Shown: positions 9,304 to 18,510 of the stretch, in pieces
How positions within the stretch are numbered: the stretch's first letter is position 1
Layout of the letters: the number at the start of each line of letters is the position of its first letter
Origin: Vibrio mimicus
GTDB lineage: Bacteria > Pseudomonadota > Gammaproteobacteria > Enterobacterales > Vibrionaceae
DNA: 64,000 bases
Assembly (NCBI RefSeq): GCF_019048845.1
Contig: NZ_CP077426.1
Span: 2,031,501 to 2,095,500, forward strand
Reading direction: 5' to 3'
The notes under the pieces: model-generated
What the model was told of the DNA's origin: nothing
The model's database searches: none
Seen by the model: the letters and a program-made list of their open reading frames with translations, nothing else
Program-made: the position numbers and the translations under genes

Positions 9304-10839
9304 ATGTTGCACCTGATGATCAAACCCGGCCAACTCAGCTTAAAACAGTTGCGTCAAGTGAGCCGCTCACCCGTGGTGTTATCCCTCGATCCGGAAGCGA
9401 TTCCGGCGATTGCCGAAAGCGCCCAAGTGGTGGAACAAGTAATCAGCGAAGGACGTACCGTTTACGGCATCAATACCGGATTTGGCTTGCTCGCCAACAC
9501 CAAAATTGCCCCGCAAGATCTGGAAACACTACAAAAAAGTATTGTGCTTTCTCATGCGGCTGGCATCGGTGAGCTGATGTCTGACGAAACGGTTCGTCTG
9601 ATGATCCTTCTCAAAATCAACAGCTTGGCGCGTGGCTATTCCGGTATCCGCCTTGAAGTCATCCAAGCTTTGATCGAGCTAGTGAATAACCAGATTTATC
9701 CTTGCGTACCGAAAAAAGGCTCGGTCGGCGCATCGGGCGATCTTGCGCCGCTGGCGCACATGAGCACAGTGTTGCTCGGCGAAGGCCAAGCACGTTACAA
9801 CGGCAAAATCATCTCCGGTCTGGAAGCGATGAAAATTGCAGGGCTAGAGCCAATCACCCTTGCCCCTAAAGAAGGGCTCGCGCTACTCAATGGCACTCAA
9901 GCATCCACGGCTTTTGCTTTGGAAGGGCTGTTTGTCGCGGAAGATCTGTTTGCCTCAGCCACCGTTTGTGGTGCGATGTCGGTCGAAGCCGCGCTTGGCA
10001 GCCGTCGCCCATTTGATCCGCGTATCCACCGCGTTCGTGGGCACCGAACCCAAATGGATGCGGCGAATGCGTATCGTCATCTGCTGGATATCAACAGTGA
10101 AATCGGCCAATCACACAGCAATTGTGAAAAGGTACAAGACCCATACTCTCTGCGCTGCCAACCGCAAGTCATGGGGGCTTGCTTGCAGCAAATTCGCAAT
10201 GCGGCTGAGGTGTTGGAAGTGGAAGCCAACTCGGTTTCTGATAACCCACTCGTGTTTGCCGATGATGGCGACATCATCTCTGGCGGCAACTTCCATGCTG
10301 AACCTGTCGCCATGGCTGCGGATAACTTGGCGCTGGCGATTGCTGAAATTGGCAGTCTCTCCGAGCGGCGTATGGCACTGCTGATTGACAGTGCGCTAAG
10401 TAAACTACCGCCCTTTTTGGTCGACAATGGTGGGGTGAACTCCGGCTTTATGATTGCGCAAGTCACGGCAGCTGCCTTAGCCAGTGAGAACAAAACCCTC
10501 GCGCATCCTGCGTCAGTCGACAGTTTACCCACTTCAGCCAACCAAGAAGACCACGTTTCCATGGCGACGTTTGCCGCACGCAGACTGCGTGATATGGGCG
10601 AAAATACTCGTGGTATTTTGGCGGTTGAATACCTTGCAGCAACACAAGGATTGGATTTTCGTGCACCATTGAAGTCCTCACCACGCATTGAGGAAGCAAG
10701 GCAGATACTGCGTGAAAAAGTGCCGTTTTACGATAAAGACCGCTATTTTGCGCCGGATATCGAAAAAGCCAATGCTCTGCTGCAACTTGCCGTACACAAC
10801 CGTTTAATGCCCGATCAGCTGCTACCAAGCCAGCACTAA
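9304..10839 (+). CDS. hutH: Histidine ammonia-lyase HutH
   Basis: A 511-residue MIO-dependent lyase that deaminates L-histidine to urocanate, the inducer of the hut genes. The Ala-Ser-Gly triad (residues 143-145, in [12 protein letters not shown]) cyclises to the MIO electrophile; Tyr in [11 protein letters not shown] is also diagnostic. The frame is open from 9289, but ATG 9304 is chosen because GAGGAAAG lies just upstream and the family begins at MLHLMIKPG. It is the last gene of the hut operon and is followed by a hairpin at 10862-10881. Confidence 0.98.
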   Translation: MLHLMIKPGQLSLKQLRQVSRSPVVLSLDPEAIPAIAESAQVVEQVISEGRTVYGINTGFGLLANTKIAPQDLETLQKSIVLSHAAGIGELMSDETVRLMILLKINSLARGYSGIRLEVIQALIELVNNQIYPCVPKKGSVGASGDLAPLAHMSTVLLGEGQARYNGKIISGLEAMKIAGLEPITLAPKEGLALLNGTQASTAFALEGLFVAEDLFASATVCGAMSVEAALGSRRPFDPRIHRVRGHRTQMDAANAYRHLLDINSEIGQSHSNCEKVQDPYSLRCQPQVMGACLQQIRNAAEVLEVEANSVSDNPLVFADDGDIISGGNFHAEPVAMAADNLALAIAEIGSLSERRMALLIDSALSKLPPFLVDNGGVNSGFMIAQVTAAALASENKTLAHPASVDSLPTSANQEDHVSMATFAARRLRDMGENTRGILAVEYLAATQGLDFRAPLKSSPRIEEARQILREKVPFYDKDRYFAPDIEKANALLQLAVHNRLMPDQLLPSQH

Positions 10840-10861
10840 GTGACTGACAAATCAACATTTC

Positions 10862-10887
10862 AAGAGCCCTACGGGGCTCTTATACTT
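10862..10887 (+). terminator. Terminator after hutH
   Basis: Stem AAGAGCCC / GGGCTCTT with loop TACG; the following T-tract is poor, so efficiency may be moderate. Confidence 0.7.
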
Positions 10888-10951
10888 AAATCACTTGAAG
10901 TGGCAAAAGAACATATCCACTGGATAGACCAATCATCGCAAGATTCTGTCC

Positions 10952-10957
10952 TATAAT
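10952..10957 (+). promoter_or_regulatory. -10 element before the DUF3581 gene
   Basis: Consensus TATAAT 30 bp before the start codon at 10988; no clear -35 hexamer. Confidence 0.4.
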
Positions 10958-10987
10958 GCGCGCAGTTTAGTTGAGATAGCGATAACC

Positions 10988-11713
10988 ATGTTCCTGACTG
11001 CATACCATTCAAATCAACAGCACCAATTTCAATTTACTCGCCAACAGGCTAGCCACTTTGCCAAATTGGTCGCGGGTGATTTCAACCCCATCCATGACGA
11101 AGATAGTAAACGTTTCTGCGTACCGGGCGATCTGCTGTTTGCTGTATTGCTGCAAAAAGAAGGCATTAGCCAAAAGATGCGTTTTGATTTCTCTGGCATG
11201 GTGAGTGATGGCGTTGCTCTGCACATTGAAAATAAGTGTCAGCGTGAAAGCGCAGTCGTGGATGCCAGCGGCAAAGAGTATCTGCACATGTCACGTGAAG
11301 GTGAAGTCAACCACAACCCAGCCTTTATTGAGCATGTGGTGACCAGCTATGTGCAGTTTTCTGGCATGAATTTCCCGCACATCATGGTGCCTTTGATGGA
11401 AGAGCAGCAGATGATGATCAACTGCCAGCGTCCACTGGTGATTTATGAATCGATGGAAGTGGAATTTACCCGTCTTGATCTCACCCATCCAGAAGTAGAA
11501 TTTACCGGTGCGACCTTTGATGTCGATGGTAAACGCGGCTTAGTAACACTCAACTTCGCTTTCAAAGAAGAAGGACAAGTGGTAGGAAAAGGGCTTAAGC
11601 GCATGGTTGCCAGTGGTTTAAAACCATACGATCAAGCGGAAATTGATGATCTTGTCAACCGTTTCAATGAGCGCAAAGAAGCCTTTCTTAGCCAGATTGA
11701 GCAAGCCGCATAA
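10988..11713 (+). CDS. DUF3581 protein with MaoC-like hot-dog motif
   Basis: A 241-residue protein of the DUF3581 family, common in Vibrio, Shewanella and Pseudoalteromonas. Near residue 30 it has AGDFNPIHDED, which closely resembles the catalytic D-x4-H motif of (R)-specific enoyl-CoA hydratases and MaoC dehydratases. Length would allow a double hot-dog fold. Inference: it may bind or hydrate acyl-CoA/acyl-ACP thioesters, but no pathway partner is adjacent and no experimental function is known to me. It is monocistronic, bounded by a -10 box and a strong bidirectional terminator. Confidence 0.8.
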   Translation: MFLTAYHSNQQHQFQFTRQQASHFAKLVAGDFNPIHDEDSKRFCVPGDLLFAVLLQKEGISQKMRFDFSGMVSDGVALHIENKCQRESAVVDASGKEYLHMSREGEVNHNPAFIEHVVTSYVQFSGMNFPHIMVPLMEEQQMMINCQRPLVIYESMEVEFTRLDLTHPEVEFTGATFDVDGKRGLVTLNFAFKEEGQVVGKGLKRMVASGLKPYDQAEIDDLVNRFNERKEAFLSQIEQAA

Positions 11714-11738
11714 TTCGCAGAGCATCTAAATCTAACGT

Positions 11739-11771
11739 AAAAAATAACCCGCACACAGCGGGTTATTTTTT
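11739..11771. terminator. Bidirectional terminator between DUF3581 gene and vesB
   Basis: Perfect 14-bp arms AAAAAATAACCCGC / GCGGGTTATTTTTT around ACACA. T-runs on both strands suit the converging genes. Confidence 0.95.
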
Positions 11772-11786
11772 ATCTCGCATTGGTAA

Positions 11787-12995
11787 TCAAGCGGTTTTCC
11801 GTCTCATCCACAATGGAGCCAAAAGCAGCAAACCAAACCAGCCGATGGAACCGCCAGAAGAGCTAGGCGTAAAAGTGGTCGTATCTAACTGAATACGTGA
11901 AGTCGCGGTTTTCATTCCTCCTGAAGAGGTAAATTGCAACGTGAAGTCATATTGATACAAACGGTATTCTTGTGCATCCACAGCCACTTCAACCGAACAA
12001 CTTTCTGCAAAAGCTAAAGTCCCTTTGGTACTACATCCATCAGTAACAACTGAAAATCCAGCGGGCAAATGAGCAAAGCTATTACCCGCATAAGTGAGTG
12101 TATTTGTATCTAAGTTCTTATAGCTGAACACTTGACTCACTCGCCCTAATGGACGAATCCCAATATTCACAACTTGATCGTAGCTCAATTTGTTCGAGTG
12201 ATTCGCAATCCAGTCTGTAAAGTAGGTAGCATTCGTGTATACGCCATAAGTTCCGGCTTTTGCACACACCTCATCTCCCCAGCTCACAATGCCCAGTTGC
12301 TCACCTGTTCCTTTAACAACAATAGGCCCGCCTGAATCTCCCTGGCATGAATCCTGATTCAAACGACCCGCACAGAAGTTGGTTGAATTGGGGTCAGCAG
12401 AAATTCCGGTTTGCATGACAACTTGGCAAAGGGATTGAGAAATGAGGTCTACATCCACTTCTTGCAAAATTGATCGAAACTGTGGTGGCTTGGACTGAAG
12501 GGTTACACCCCAACCAGCCACAGTGAGAGGCGTTGAGGCTGGCAAAGCTAAACGATCTGCAGAAGTGGCAAGTGTCATTGCCGGCAGGTTACTCGTTTCA
12601 GCCAACTCAATAATGGCGATGTCATTGTTTAAATTGCGAGTATTGTAATCAAGATGCCTATAGATCTTTTGCGCCGCGACCCTCTGGCCTTCAGAAGCGT
12701 TATTCAGATCATAAGCGCCAATAATCACATCCACATTAGAAGCACTACGAGTATCAATACAGTGGGCTGCAGTTAATACATATCTGTCACCTAAAAAGCT
12801 ACCACCACAAAATTGTCCCTCATAAGCATCGGCTCCGCTCCTCACCAAAGCCACTATGGATGGCCAACTCGCTGAATTTGCGTCTGAGCCATTAATGATG
12901 CGTGATGACACATCGCTAACCGATGCAGCATTAAGCATTGCAGAAAAAAATACTGGCGTCACTGAACACGCCAACAACGTATAAGCCTTTCTCAC
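11787..12995 (-). CDS. vesB: Trypsin-like serine protease VesB, GlyGly-CTERM
   Basis: A 402-residue S1 protease. Order: signal peptide (1-24), short propeptide ending SSR32, then mature IING (33-36); catalytic His78 (TAAHC), Asp125 (NNDIAI) and Ser221 (GDSGGP); a C-terminal beta domain; and a GlyGly-CTERM tail (SSSGGS, hydrophobic helix, WMRRKTA). Known V. cholerae VesB is exported by the type II system, processed at its tail by rhombosortase, retained on the cell surface, and can nick cholera toxin subunit A. The start is GTG at 12995, with GGGTGG upstream. Monocistronic. Sequence features agree fully with VesB. Confidence 0.96.
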   Translation of the reverse strand: MRKAYTLLACSVTPVFFSAMLNAASVSDVSSRIINGSDANSASWPSIVALVRSGADAYEGQFCGGSFLGDRYVLTAAHCIDTRSASNVDVIIGAYDLNNASEGQRVAAQKIYRHLDYNTRNLNNDIAIIELAETSNLPAMTLATSADRLALPASTPLTVAGWGVTLQSKPPQFRSILQEVDVDLISQSLCQVVMQTGISADPNSTNFCAGRLNQDSCQGDSGGPIVVKGTGEQLGIVSWGDEVCAKAGTYGVYTNATYFTDWIANHSNKLSYDQVVNIGIRPLGRVSQVFSYKNLDTNTLTYAGNSFAHLPAGFSVVTDGCSTKGTLAFAESCSVEVAVDAQEYRLYQYDFTLQFTSSGGMKTATSRIQLDTTTFTPSSSGGSIGWFGLLLLAPLWMRRKTA

Positions 12996-13140
12996 AACCC
13001 ACCCTTATATTATTAAAATAAATCATTCAGAGGCTCAATATTAACCCAGCAAATGAAAAATCTAAGTATTATTTAGCCTCTTTCCTACTCAACTTGTGAA
13101 ATTAAGCCAGAAACTCAGGGCAATATGAACAGCCGACTGG

Positions 13141-13602
13141 CTACAACCAACGCCTAACCCGCTTTTTATAGTGCAAATAAGCTTCACCAAATTTGGCCTC
13201 TAGAATTCGCTCTTCAGGCTCGATTTGGTATTGATTCATGTACAGCACAAAGCCGCCAACTATCACCAAGCTGAGCGCATTTTCTTGCCAGTAAGCAAGC
13301 CCAAACAGCAGGAGAAGTAAGCCGAGATACATAGGATTACGGCTGAGTGCAAAAACGCCGCTGTCTACCACTGTTGCCGCAAGATCCGGAGCCATGGGGT
13401 TGACTGTCGTTTTATGTCTGCGAAATTCCATCACACCAGCAATCCCCCAGAAACCTGAGCTGCAAAAACAGAGCGCCATCACTAGGCTTGGCCAAGGAAG
13501 TGTAATGGTTAACGTTGGAAAGAGAATGGAAGAGAGATGAATCAACGCCAAGGCCACCAGAAAAACCGCAACGGGAGGAACCTTTAATTCTAAATTTTTC
13601 AT
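13141..13602 (-). CDS. Isoprenylcysteine/phospholipid methyltransferase-like membrane protein
   Basis: A 153-residue protein with about four membrane segments and the family signature SRNPMYLG followed by EPEERILEAKFGEAYLHY, typical of the ICMT/PEMT-like methyltransferases that use S-adenosylmethionine. Bacterial members are widespread and their substrates are mostly unknown. ATG 13602 is chosen over GTG 13608 because GAGG sits 5 bases upstream of it. A terminator of the upstream oxidase gene lies at 13631-13650, so this gene probably has its own promoter or depends on read-through. Confidence 0.8.
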   Translation of the reverse strand: MKNLELKVPPVAVFLVALALIHLSSILFPTLTITLPWPSLVMALCFCSSGFWGIAGVMEFRRHKTTVNPMAPDLAATVVDSGVFALSRNPMYLGLLLLLFGLAYWQENALSLVIVGGFVLYMNQYQIEPEERILEAKFGEAYLHYKKRVRRWL

Positions 13603-13625
13603 AATCACCTCGATTCAAATCAATG

Positions 13626-13650
13626 AAAAAGCCCAGTGGAGTCACTGGGC
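13626..13650 (-). terminator. Terminator after ydiJ-like gene
   Basis: Stem GCCCAGTG / CACTGGGC with loop GAGT; read on the minus strand it is followed by TTTTT. Confidence 0.88.
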
Positions 13651-13657
13651 ATTCTGT

Positions 13658-16600
13658 TTATAGCAAGTGTAACAGAGCCTGCAACGGATGCTTAGGTTTG
13701 ATTTGCTCAAACCGTTTCACTTGGCTACGACACGAGTAACCGGTGACCAAACAGCGCTCTTTCGGTAACAACGCTAATGCGGGTTGCCAACTCAAATCGT
13801 AGATATCGCGAGACATGGCTAATTTATCCACCTCATGACCAAAGGTGCCCGCCATACCACAGCACCCTACCGCCACCGCATTGAGCTGCGTACCAAAGTG
13901 GCGGAAGATCTCCACCCACTCTTTTTCTGCATTCGGCAGCTTAGTTTTCTCCGTACAGTGCGCTAATAGATACCAAGGCTGTGCATCGGTTGCCTGAGGC
14001 GTAAACTGCGACAGGCGTGGTTTGAGCCATTCATGAACCGTCAGAACCGAAAACTCACCGCGCTCTTTGCCTAATATGTCAACATACTCATCGCGATAAC
14101 AAAGCACCAAAGCTGGGTCGACGCCCACGAGCGGAATATTGAGATCCGCCACTTGAGTCAGAAATGCCGCAGTATTCGCTGCCGTAGAACGAAATTGGCG
14201 TAAAAAGCCTTTGATGTGTTGTGCTTTGCCATTGGGTTTAAACGGCAACAATACTGGTTTTTTGCCTAATTTAAGCAGCAGGGCGACAAAATCTTCGACC
14301 ACATCCGCATCGTAATAACTGGTAAACGGATCTTGGACGATCAACACATGTTGCTCGCGCTCTTCTTGCGATAACCCCGCCAAACGCTGCATATCAAACA
14401 GGACAACGGGATGACGGTGCAAACGCTGCGCGAGTGTCGGTACCGATAACAGGGGCGCATCGACATAACCCACAGTTTTAGCAGTCAACTTCTGCACCAT
14501 AGATTGCGCTAACACGCTATTCACTAGCTGCGGAGCCTTCGCCATTACAGGTAATAAGCTCTCAATATTCGCAACCAGATAATCTTTGACTGGGCGCGGA
14601 TAACGGCTGTGATAGATATTCAGAAAACGTGAACGGAAACTTGGCACATCCACCTTAATCGGGCACTGGCTTGCACAGGCCTTACAGGCCAAGCAACCAT
14701 TCATCGCTTCATACACTTCATGCGAAAAGTCATACTCTTTATCTTTGCTAAAAGCATGACGAACGCGATCCAGCATGGATTTGACTGTTGGTGAGGATTC
14801 GAGCGTGGCTTTTTCAAGATCGAGAATATCAATCCCCTGCTCCGTCAGTTGACGTAACCATTCCCGCACTAATCCTGCGCGCCCTTTCGGCGAGTGACGA
14901 CGATCCGCCGTCACCTTCATTGAAGGACACATCGGGGAGCTAGTTTCGTAGTTAAAGCACAAACCGTTACCGTTACACTCCATCGCTTGCTTAAAGCTGT
15001 CGCGCACTTTGACGTCGATTTGGCGATCGTAAAAACCGCGTTTAGTATCCGATACCTTGACCAGTTCAAACGGTGTATCGAGTGGGGTACAAATCTTGCC
15101 CGGATTCATCTTATTGTGCGGGTCAAACGCCGCTTTCACACGACGCAGTTCAGTGAACAGCTCCTCACCAAAAAATTCAGGGCCATATTCCGAACGATAG
15201 CCTTTGCCATGTTCACCCCACATCAAGCCGCCATATTTAGCCACCAGCTTGACCACTTGATCGGAGATTTCACGCATCAACAATTCTTGCTTGGGATCGC
15301 ACAAGTCAAGCGCAGGACGCACATGCAATACGCCCGCATCCACATGCCCAAACATGCCATACGCCAGATTTTTGGAATCGAGCAGCGCGCGAAATTCAAC
15401 GATAAAATCGGCTAAGTTCTCTGGCGGCACACAGGTATCTTCGGTAAAGGCTACCGGTTTAGCGCGGCCTTTGGCTGCGCCGAGCAAGCCCACCGCTTTT
15501 TTACGCATATTGTAAATGCGGTTGATGCTCGCTAAATCGCTGCAGACTTGATAACCAATAATTCCCGCTTGTTGGTTAGCCATCATCTCATCAAGGCGCG
15601 CGGTTAATTGTGCGACTTGCTGATTAATCTGCGCGCTGTCTTGGCCAGCGTATTCGACCATATTGATGCCTTGCATCTCTTTGCCCGGCACATCGGTCAG
15701 CAAGTCTTTTACGCTGTGCCAAATAATGTCTTCTTTGGCAAGATTGAGCACTTTCGAGTCAACGGTTTCTACCGAGAGCGCTTTGGCTTCAACCATCAAC
15801 GGCGCATTACGCAGTGCAGAATCAAAGCTGTCGTATTTCACATTCACTAACGTGCGTGCTTTGGGGATTGGCGTTAAATTGAGTTTGGCCTCAGTAATGA
15901 AAGCCAGAGAGCCTTCTGCCCCACACAATACACGAGTGATATCGAAGCGATCTTCAACCTCATTCAACGCATTTTTTAAATCGTATCCGGTCAAAAAGCG
16001 GTTGAGCGGCGGAAATTTCGCGACAATGTGGGAGCGCTTGGTTCGGCAAACTTCCTCTGTCACTTGCATCGCTTGCGCGGCAAACGTGTTAGGAGCAGGT
16101 AAACCTTGCGAGAGATCGGTTTCTAGCAAAGAGCCATCGGCGAATACCGCTTGCAGCGAGAGCACATGATCTGACGTTTTGCCATATTGTAGCGACCCCT
16201 GGCCTGAGGCATCGGTGTTAACCATCCCGCCAAGCGTCGCGCGGTTACTGGTCGAAAGATCTGGTGAAAAGAAAAAGCCATGAGGGCGAACTGCGTCATT
16301 AAGTTGATCTTTGATTACCCCAGCCTGTACTCGCACCCAACCTTCCTGTGGATTAATTTCTAAGATGCGATTCATATGGCGCGAAAGATCGACCACGACT
16401 CCCTTGGTCAGTGATTGACCATTGGTCCCCGTACCACCACCACGAGGTGAAAAAGTCACTCTCTCAAATTCAGGTTTTGAACTAATCTTTCCTATAAGGA
16501 CTACATCTGAGGTAGATTTAGGATGAACAACCGCCTGAGGCAATTGTTGGTAGACGCTGTTGTCCGTCGCCACCGCAAGGCGGCTGGAGTATTGGGTTTC

Positions 16601-16693
16601 AATATCGCCAGAGAACCCTGCGGCATTTAACTCGTGTAAAAAAGTTAAAACCACCGGATCAACGTCGGATTGGTGATGAAGTCTTGGTAACAT
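13658..16693 (-). CDS. ydiJ: FAD/Fe-S D-2-hydroxyacid oxidoreductase (YdiJ family)
   Basis: A 1011-residue protein of the YdiJ type; E. coli YdiJ is about the same length and has been linked to D-2-hydroxyglutarate oxidation. Domains: PCMH-type FAD domain (SPRGGGTGTNGQ, ~80-95), FAD-oxidase C-terminal domain to ~530, a Cys cluster (CNGNGLC...MCPS), a ferredoxin-type cluster CLACKACASQCP near 660, and a C-terminal CCG-type domain (GCCGMAGTFGHE). Likely cytosolic or membrane-associated, passing electrons to the respiratory chain. ATG 16693 is chosen over the longer frame because AGGAAG precedes it. It is divergent from the CheX-like gene. Confidence 0.92.
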   Translation of the reverse strand: MLPRLHHQSDVDPVVLTFLHELNAAGFSGDIETQYSSRLAVATDNSVYQQLPQAVVHPKSTSDVVLIGKISSKPEFERVTFSPRGGGTGTNGQSLTKGVVVDLSRHMNRILEINPQEGWVRVQAGVIKDQLNDAVRPHGFFFSPDLSTSNRATLGGMVNTDASGQGSLQYGKTSDHVLSLQAVFADGSLLETDLSQGLPAPNTFAAQAMQVTEEVCRTKRSHIVAKFPPLNRFLTGYDLKNALNEVEDRFDITRVLCGAEGSLAFITEAKLNLTPIPKARTLVNVKYDSFDSALRNAPLMVEAKALSVETVDSKVLNLAKEDIIWHSVKDLLTDVPGKEMQGINMVEYAGQDSAQINQQVAQLTARLDEMMANQQAGIIGYQVCSDLASINRIYNMRKKAVGLLGAAKGRAKPVAFTEDTCVPPENLADFIVEFRALLDSKNLAYGMFGHVDAGVLHVRPALDLCDPKQELLMREISDQVVKLVAKYGGLMWGEHGKGYRSEYGPEFFGEELFTELRRVKAAFDPHNKMNPGKICTPLDTPFELVKVSDTKRGFYDRQIDVKVRDSFKQAMECNGNGLCFNYETSSPMCPSMKVTADRRHSPKGRAGLVREWLRQLTEQGIDILDLEKATLESSPTVKSMLDRVRHAFSKDKEYDFSHEVYEAMNGCLACKACASQCPIKVDVPSFRSRFLNIYHSRYPRPVKDYLVANIESLLPVMAKAPQLVNSVLAQSMVQKLTAKTVGYVDAPLLSVPTLAQRLHRHPVVLFDMQRLAGLSQEEREQHVLIVQDPFTSYYDADVVEDFVALLLKLGKKPVLLPFKPNGKAQHIKGFLRQFRSTAANTAAFLTQVADLNIPLVGVDPALVLCYRDEYVDILGKERGEFSVLTVHEWLKPRLSQFTPQATDAQPWYLLAHCTEKTKLPNAEKEWVEIFRHFGTQLNAVAVGCCGMAGTFGHEVDKLAMSRDIYDLSWQPALALLPKERCLVTGYSCRSQVKRFEQIKPKHPLQALLHLL

Positions 16694-16766
16694 TTGCTTC
16701 CTGCCCCTACTACGCTGATCCAATCAGCTTTGGGTTATTGTTGGATTTTAAAGAATAATCTTTGAA

Positions 16767-16802
16767 TTTGGTCACTTTACAACATTTAAAATGGTGATCA
16801 AA
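16767..16802. repeat. Imperfect inverted repeat in the divergent ydiJ / CheX-like promoter region
   Basis: TTTGGTCAC (16767-16775) and GTGATCAAA (16794-16802) pair at 8 of 9 positions around an 18-base AT-rich spacer. It may be an operator; the regulator is not identified. Confidence 0.35.
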
Positions 16803-16906
16803 TCAGAATCTGAATGCCAGAATGGGGTGAAACAGAATTTTTTCAACTTTGTTTATTGCTGACCCATTCTGTTATTTCGCTTATTTAGAACTGTATGGAA
16901 AAAACG

Positions 16907-17590
16907 ATGAAAAAAAATCAAATAGTAACAACGGAAGATATCCTACTTATGCTGTGCCAATCGGTTTCTACGGTTCTCACGTCCGCAACGAATTCACCGA
17001 TTCACTATTCTGCAATGGTACAAAAAATTAATAAAACCTCTCTGAAACCAGACTTCGGCTGTTTTGTATTGTTTGATGGGGGTTTTACCGGTCTCGTGGT
17101 CATCAACTTTACCGCCAAAGCTGCGCTTGAAGTGTACACCAATTACATGCGCAACATGGGTATGCCAGAAGATGAACTCGCGGTACTGCATACTTCTGAT
17201 GAAGTGGGTGATGTACTGGGTGAATTAATGAACCAGCTAGTGGGCGATTTCACTAACAAAGTACGCAAAGAACTGCAAACCAACATCACTCAAAACCAAC
17301 CGAAAATGCTTTCTCTGAATAAACAGGTGATCTTATCGGTAGATACCAACCTTGACCGTCCACAAGCACGCCGAGTCACCTTCTCCACTGCGAATAACAA
17401 TATTTTTTACCTTGAGTTGGCGATGGATAAAACCGAATTTATCCAACTTGAAGAATTCGATGTTCAAGAAGACGAAAGCCCTGACGACATTTTAGAAGCT
17501 GCACTACAGCAAAAGAAATCTCTCACGCCTGCCGCTACTCCAAAATCAGAGGATGAAGCAGCTGATTTACTTGACCAACTCGGAATCTAA
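16907..17590 (+). CDS. DUF3334 protein, CheX/CheC-like
   Basis: A 227-residue protein of the DUF3334 family. The segment SDEVGDVLGELMNQLVGDF (near 95-115) carries the E-x-x-N pattern of the CheC/CheX/FliY phosphatases, which dephosphorylate CheY-type receivers, and the surrounding strands (FGCFVLFDGGFTGLVVINF) fit the same fold. The C-terminal ~40 residues are acidic and low-complexity. ATG 16907 is preferred to ATG 16895 because GGA precedes it and the family begins MKKNQ. Inference: a phosphatase-like partner of a response regulator, away from any chemotaxis cluster. A terminator follows. Confidence 0.78.
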   Translation: MKKNQIVTTEDILLMLCQSVSTVLTSATNSPIHYSAMVQKINKTSLKPDFGCFVLFDGGFTGLVVINFTAKAALEVYTNYMRNMGMPEDELAVLHTSDEVGDVLGELMNQLVGDFTNKVRKELQTNITQNQPKMLSLNKQVILSVDTNLDRPQARRVTFSTANNNIFYLELAMDKTEFIQLEEFDVQEDESPDDILEAALQQKKSLTPAATPKSEDEAADLLDQLGI

Positions 17591-17616
17591 ACACCGGCTC
17601 AATCCAAAATTAAATG

Positions 17617-17652
17617 AGAGGCCATCTCGTAAGATATGGCCTCTTCCCTTTT
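17617..17652 (+). terminator. Terminator after the CheX-like gene
   Basis: Stem AGAGGCCAT / ATGGCCTCT with an 10-base loop region, followed by TCCCTTTTCC. Confidence 0.8.
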
Positions 17653-17720
17653 CCTCTCAGAGTAAAAACGCTAGAATGTCGGACTTTTCTTAAGCCGTAC
17701 CGAAGCTGTTTTACTTGCCA

Positions 17721-18404
17721 ATGGATAAACAAAAAGCCCTTAAAAAAATCGCTAAATGCTTAGAGCTAGGAAACTCCGCCAACATTAATGAAGCCGCGAA
17801 CGCGATCAAAATGGCGCATAACCTGATGCTGAAATATGGCCTCGATAAAGATGATATTGAGTTCATCAAAATGGGGAAAACTCAGTCAACCCATTTACTT
17901 CCAGCGAGCATTTCCTCTGGCATTTTACGGGTGATCCGTGGCATCAACACACGCTTTGGAGTTGAGGCGGTGCTCATCAACCACAAAGGCCTAAAACGCG
18001 TTGAGTTTATCGGTGAAGCGGATCGCGCCATTTTTGCAGCATTCGCTTTTGACATTATTTACCGCGAGATGAATGAGCAAACAGGGCAATTTCGTAACAG
18101 TTTTGCAGGTTCAGGGACATCCTCATTGGAAGTCACTCGTCGAGTTAATTCTTTTGTTTCAGGCTGGATTGAAGGTGCTTTAGAAAAGCTGCCGATCATC
18201 ACTCCGGACGAAGATTCTATGAACAAAATCAATAGTTATATTGATAAAGAATTCGAAAATATCGACCGCGAAACCTTTAAACAACAGCTTAGAGAAGCAA
18301 TGAAGAATCTCACTGCGGATTATGAGACTGGCCTTAAAAAAGGCCGCCGCGTCTCCGTCAATCGCCCTATTCACGGCGCACAAGCACCAAAGCTGCTTAA
18401 ATAA
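17721..18404 (+). CDS. DUF2786 domain protein
   Basis: A 227-residue protein. The N-terminal ~45 residues (KALKKIAKCLELGNSANINEAANAIKMAHNLMLKYGL) match DUF2786, a small helical domain found in phage and bacterial proteins; the middle and C-terminal parts match the companion domain seen with it. Molecular function is unknown. ATG 17721 is chosen over an in-frame TTG two codons earlier. The C-terminus is basic (KKGRRVSVNR), compatible with nucleic-acid contact, but that is speculation. No obvious operon partner. Confidence 0.72.
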   Translation: MDKQKALKKIAKCLELGNSANINEAANAIKMAHNLMLKYGLDKDDIEFIKMGKTQSTHLLPASISSGILRVIRGINTRFGVEAVLINHKGLKRVEFIGEADRAIFAAFAFDIIYREMNEQTGQFRNSFAGSGTSSLEVTRRVNSFVSGWIEGALEKLPIITPDEDSMNKINSYIDKEFENIDRETFKQQLREAMKNLTADYETGLKKGRRVSVNRPIHGAQAPKLLK

Positions 18405-18510
18405 GCATTTGTAAGAGATTGGTCAAAAGCACAATTCACCAATTGACGTATTAGGCAATTTCTCGTTTATTGCGCGTCATATCATTCAATATTCAATAAC
18501 TGGAGAGAAT

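Noticed and set aside
10077..10688. 203-codon frame on the minus strand inside hutH
   Set aside because: Lies fully antisense to a complete, well-conserved gene, and the translation is low-complexity Ser/Ala-rich; a codon-bias shadow.
15663..16169. 168-codon plus-strand frame inside the ydiJ-like gene
   Set aside because: Antisense to the FAD domain of a clearly conserved protein.
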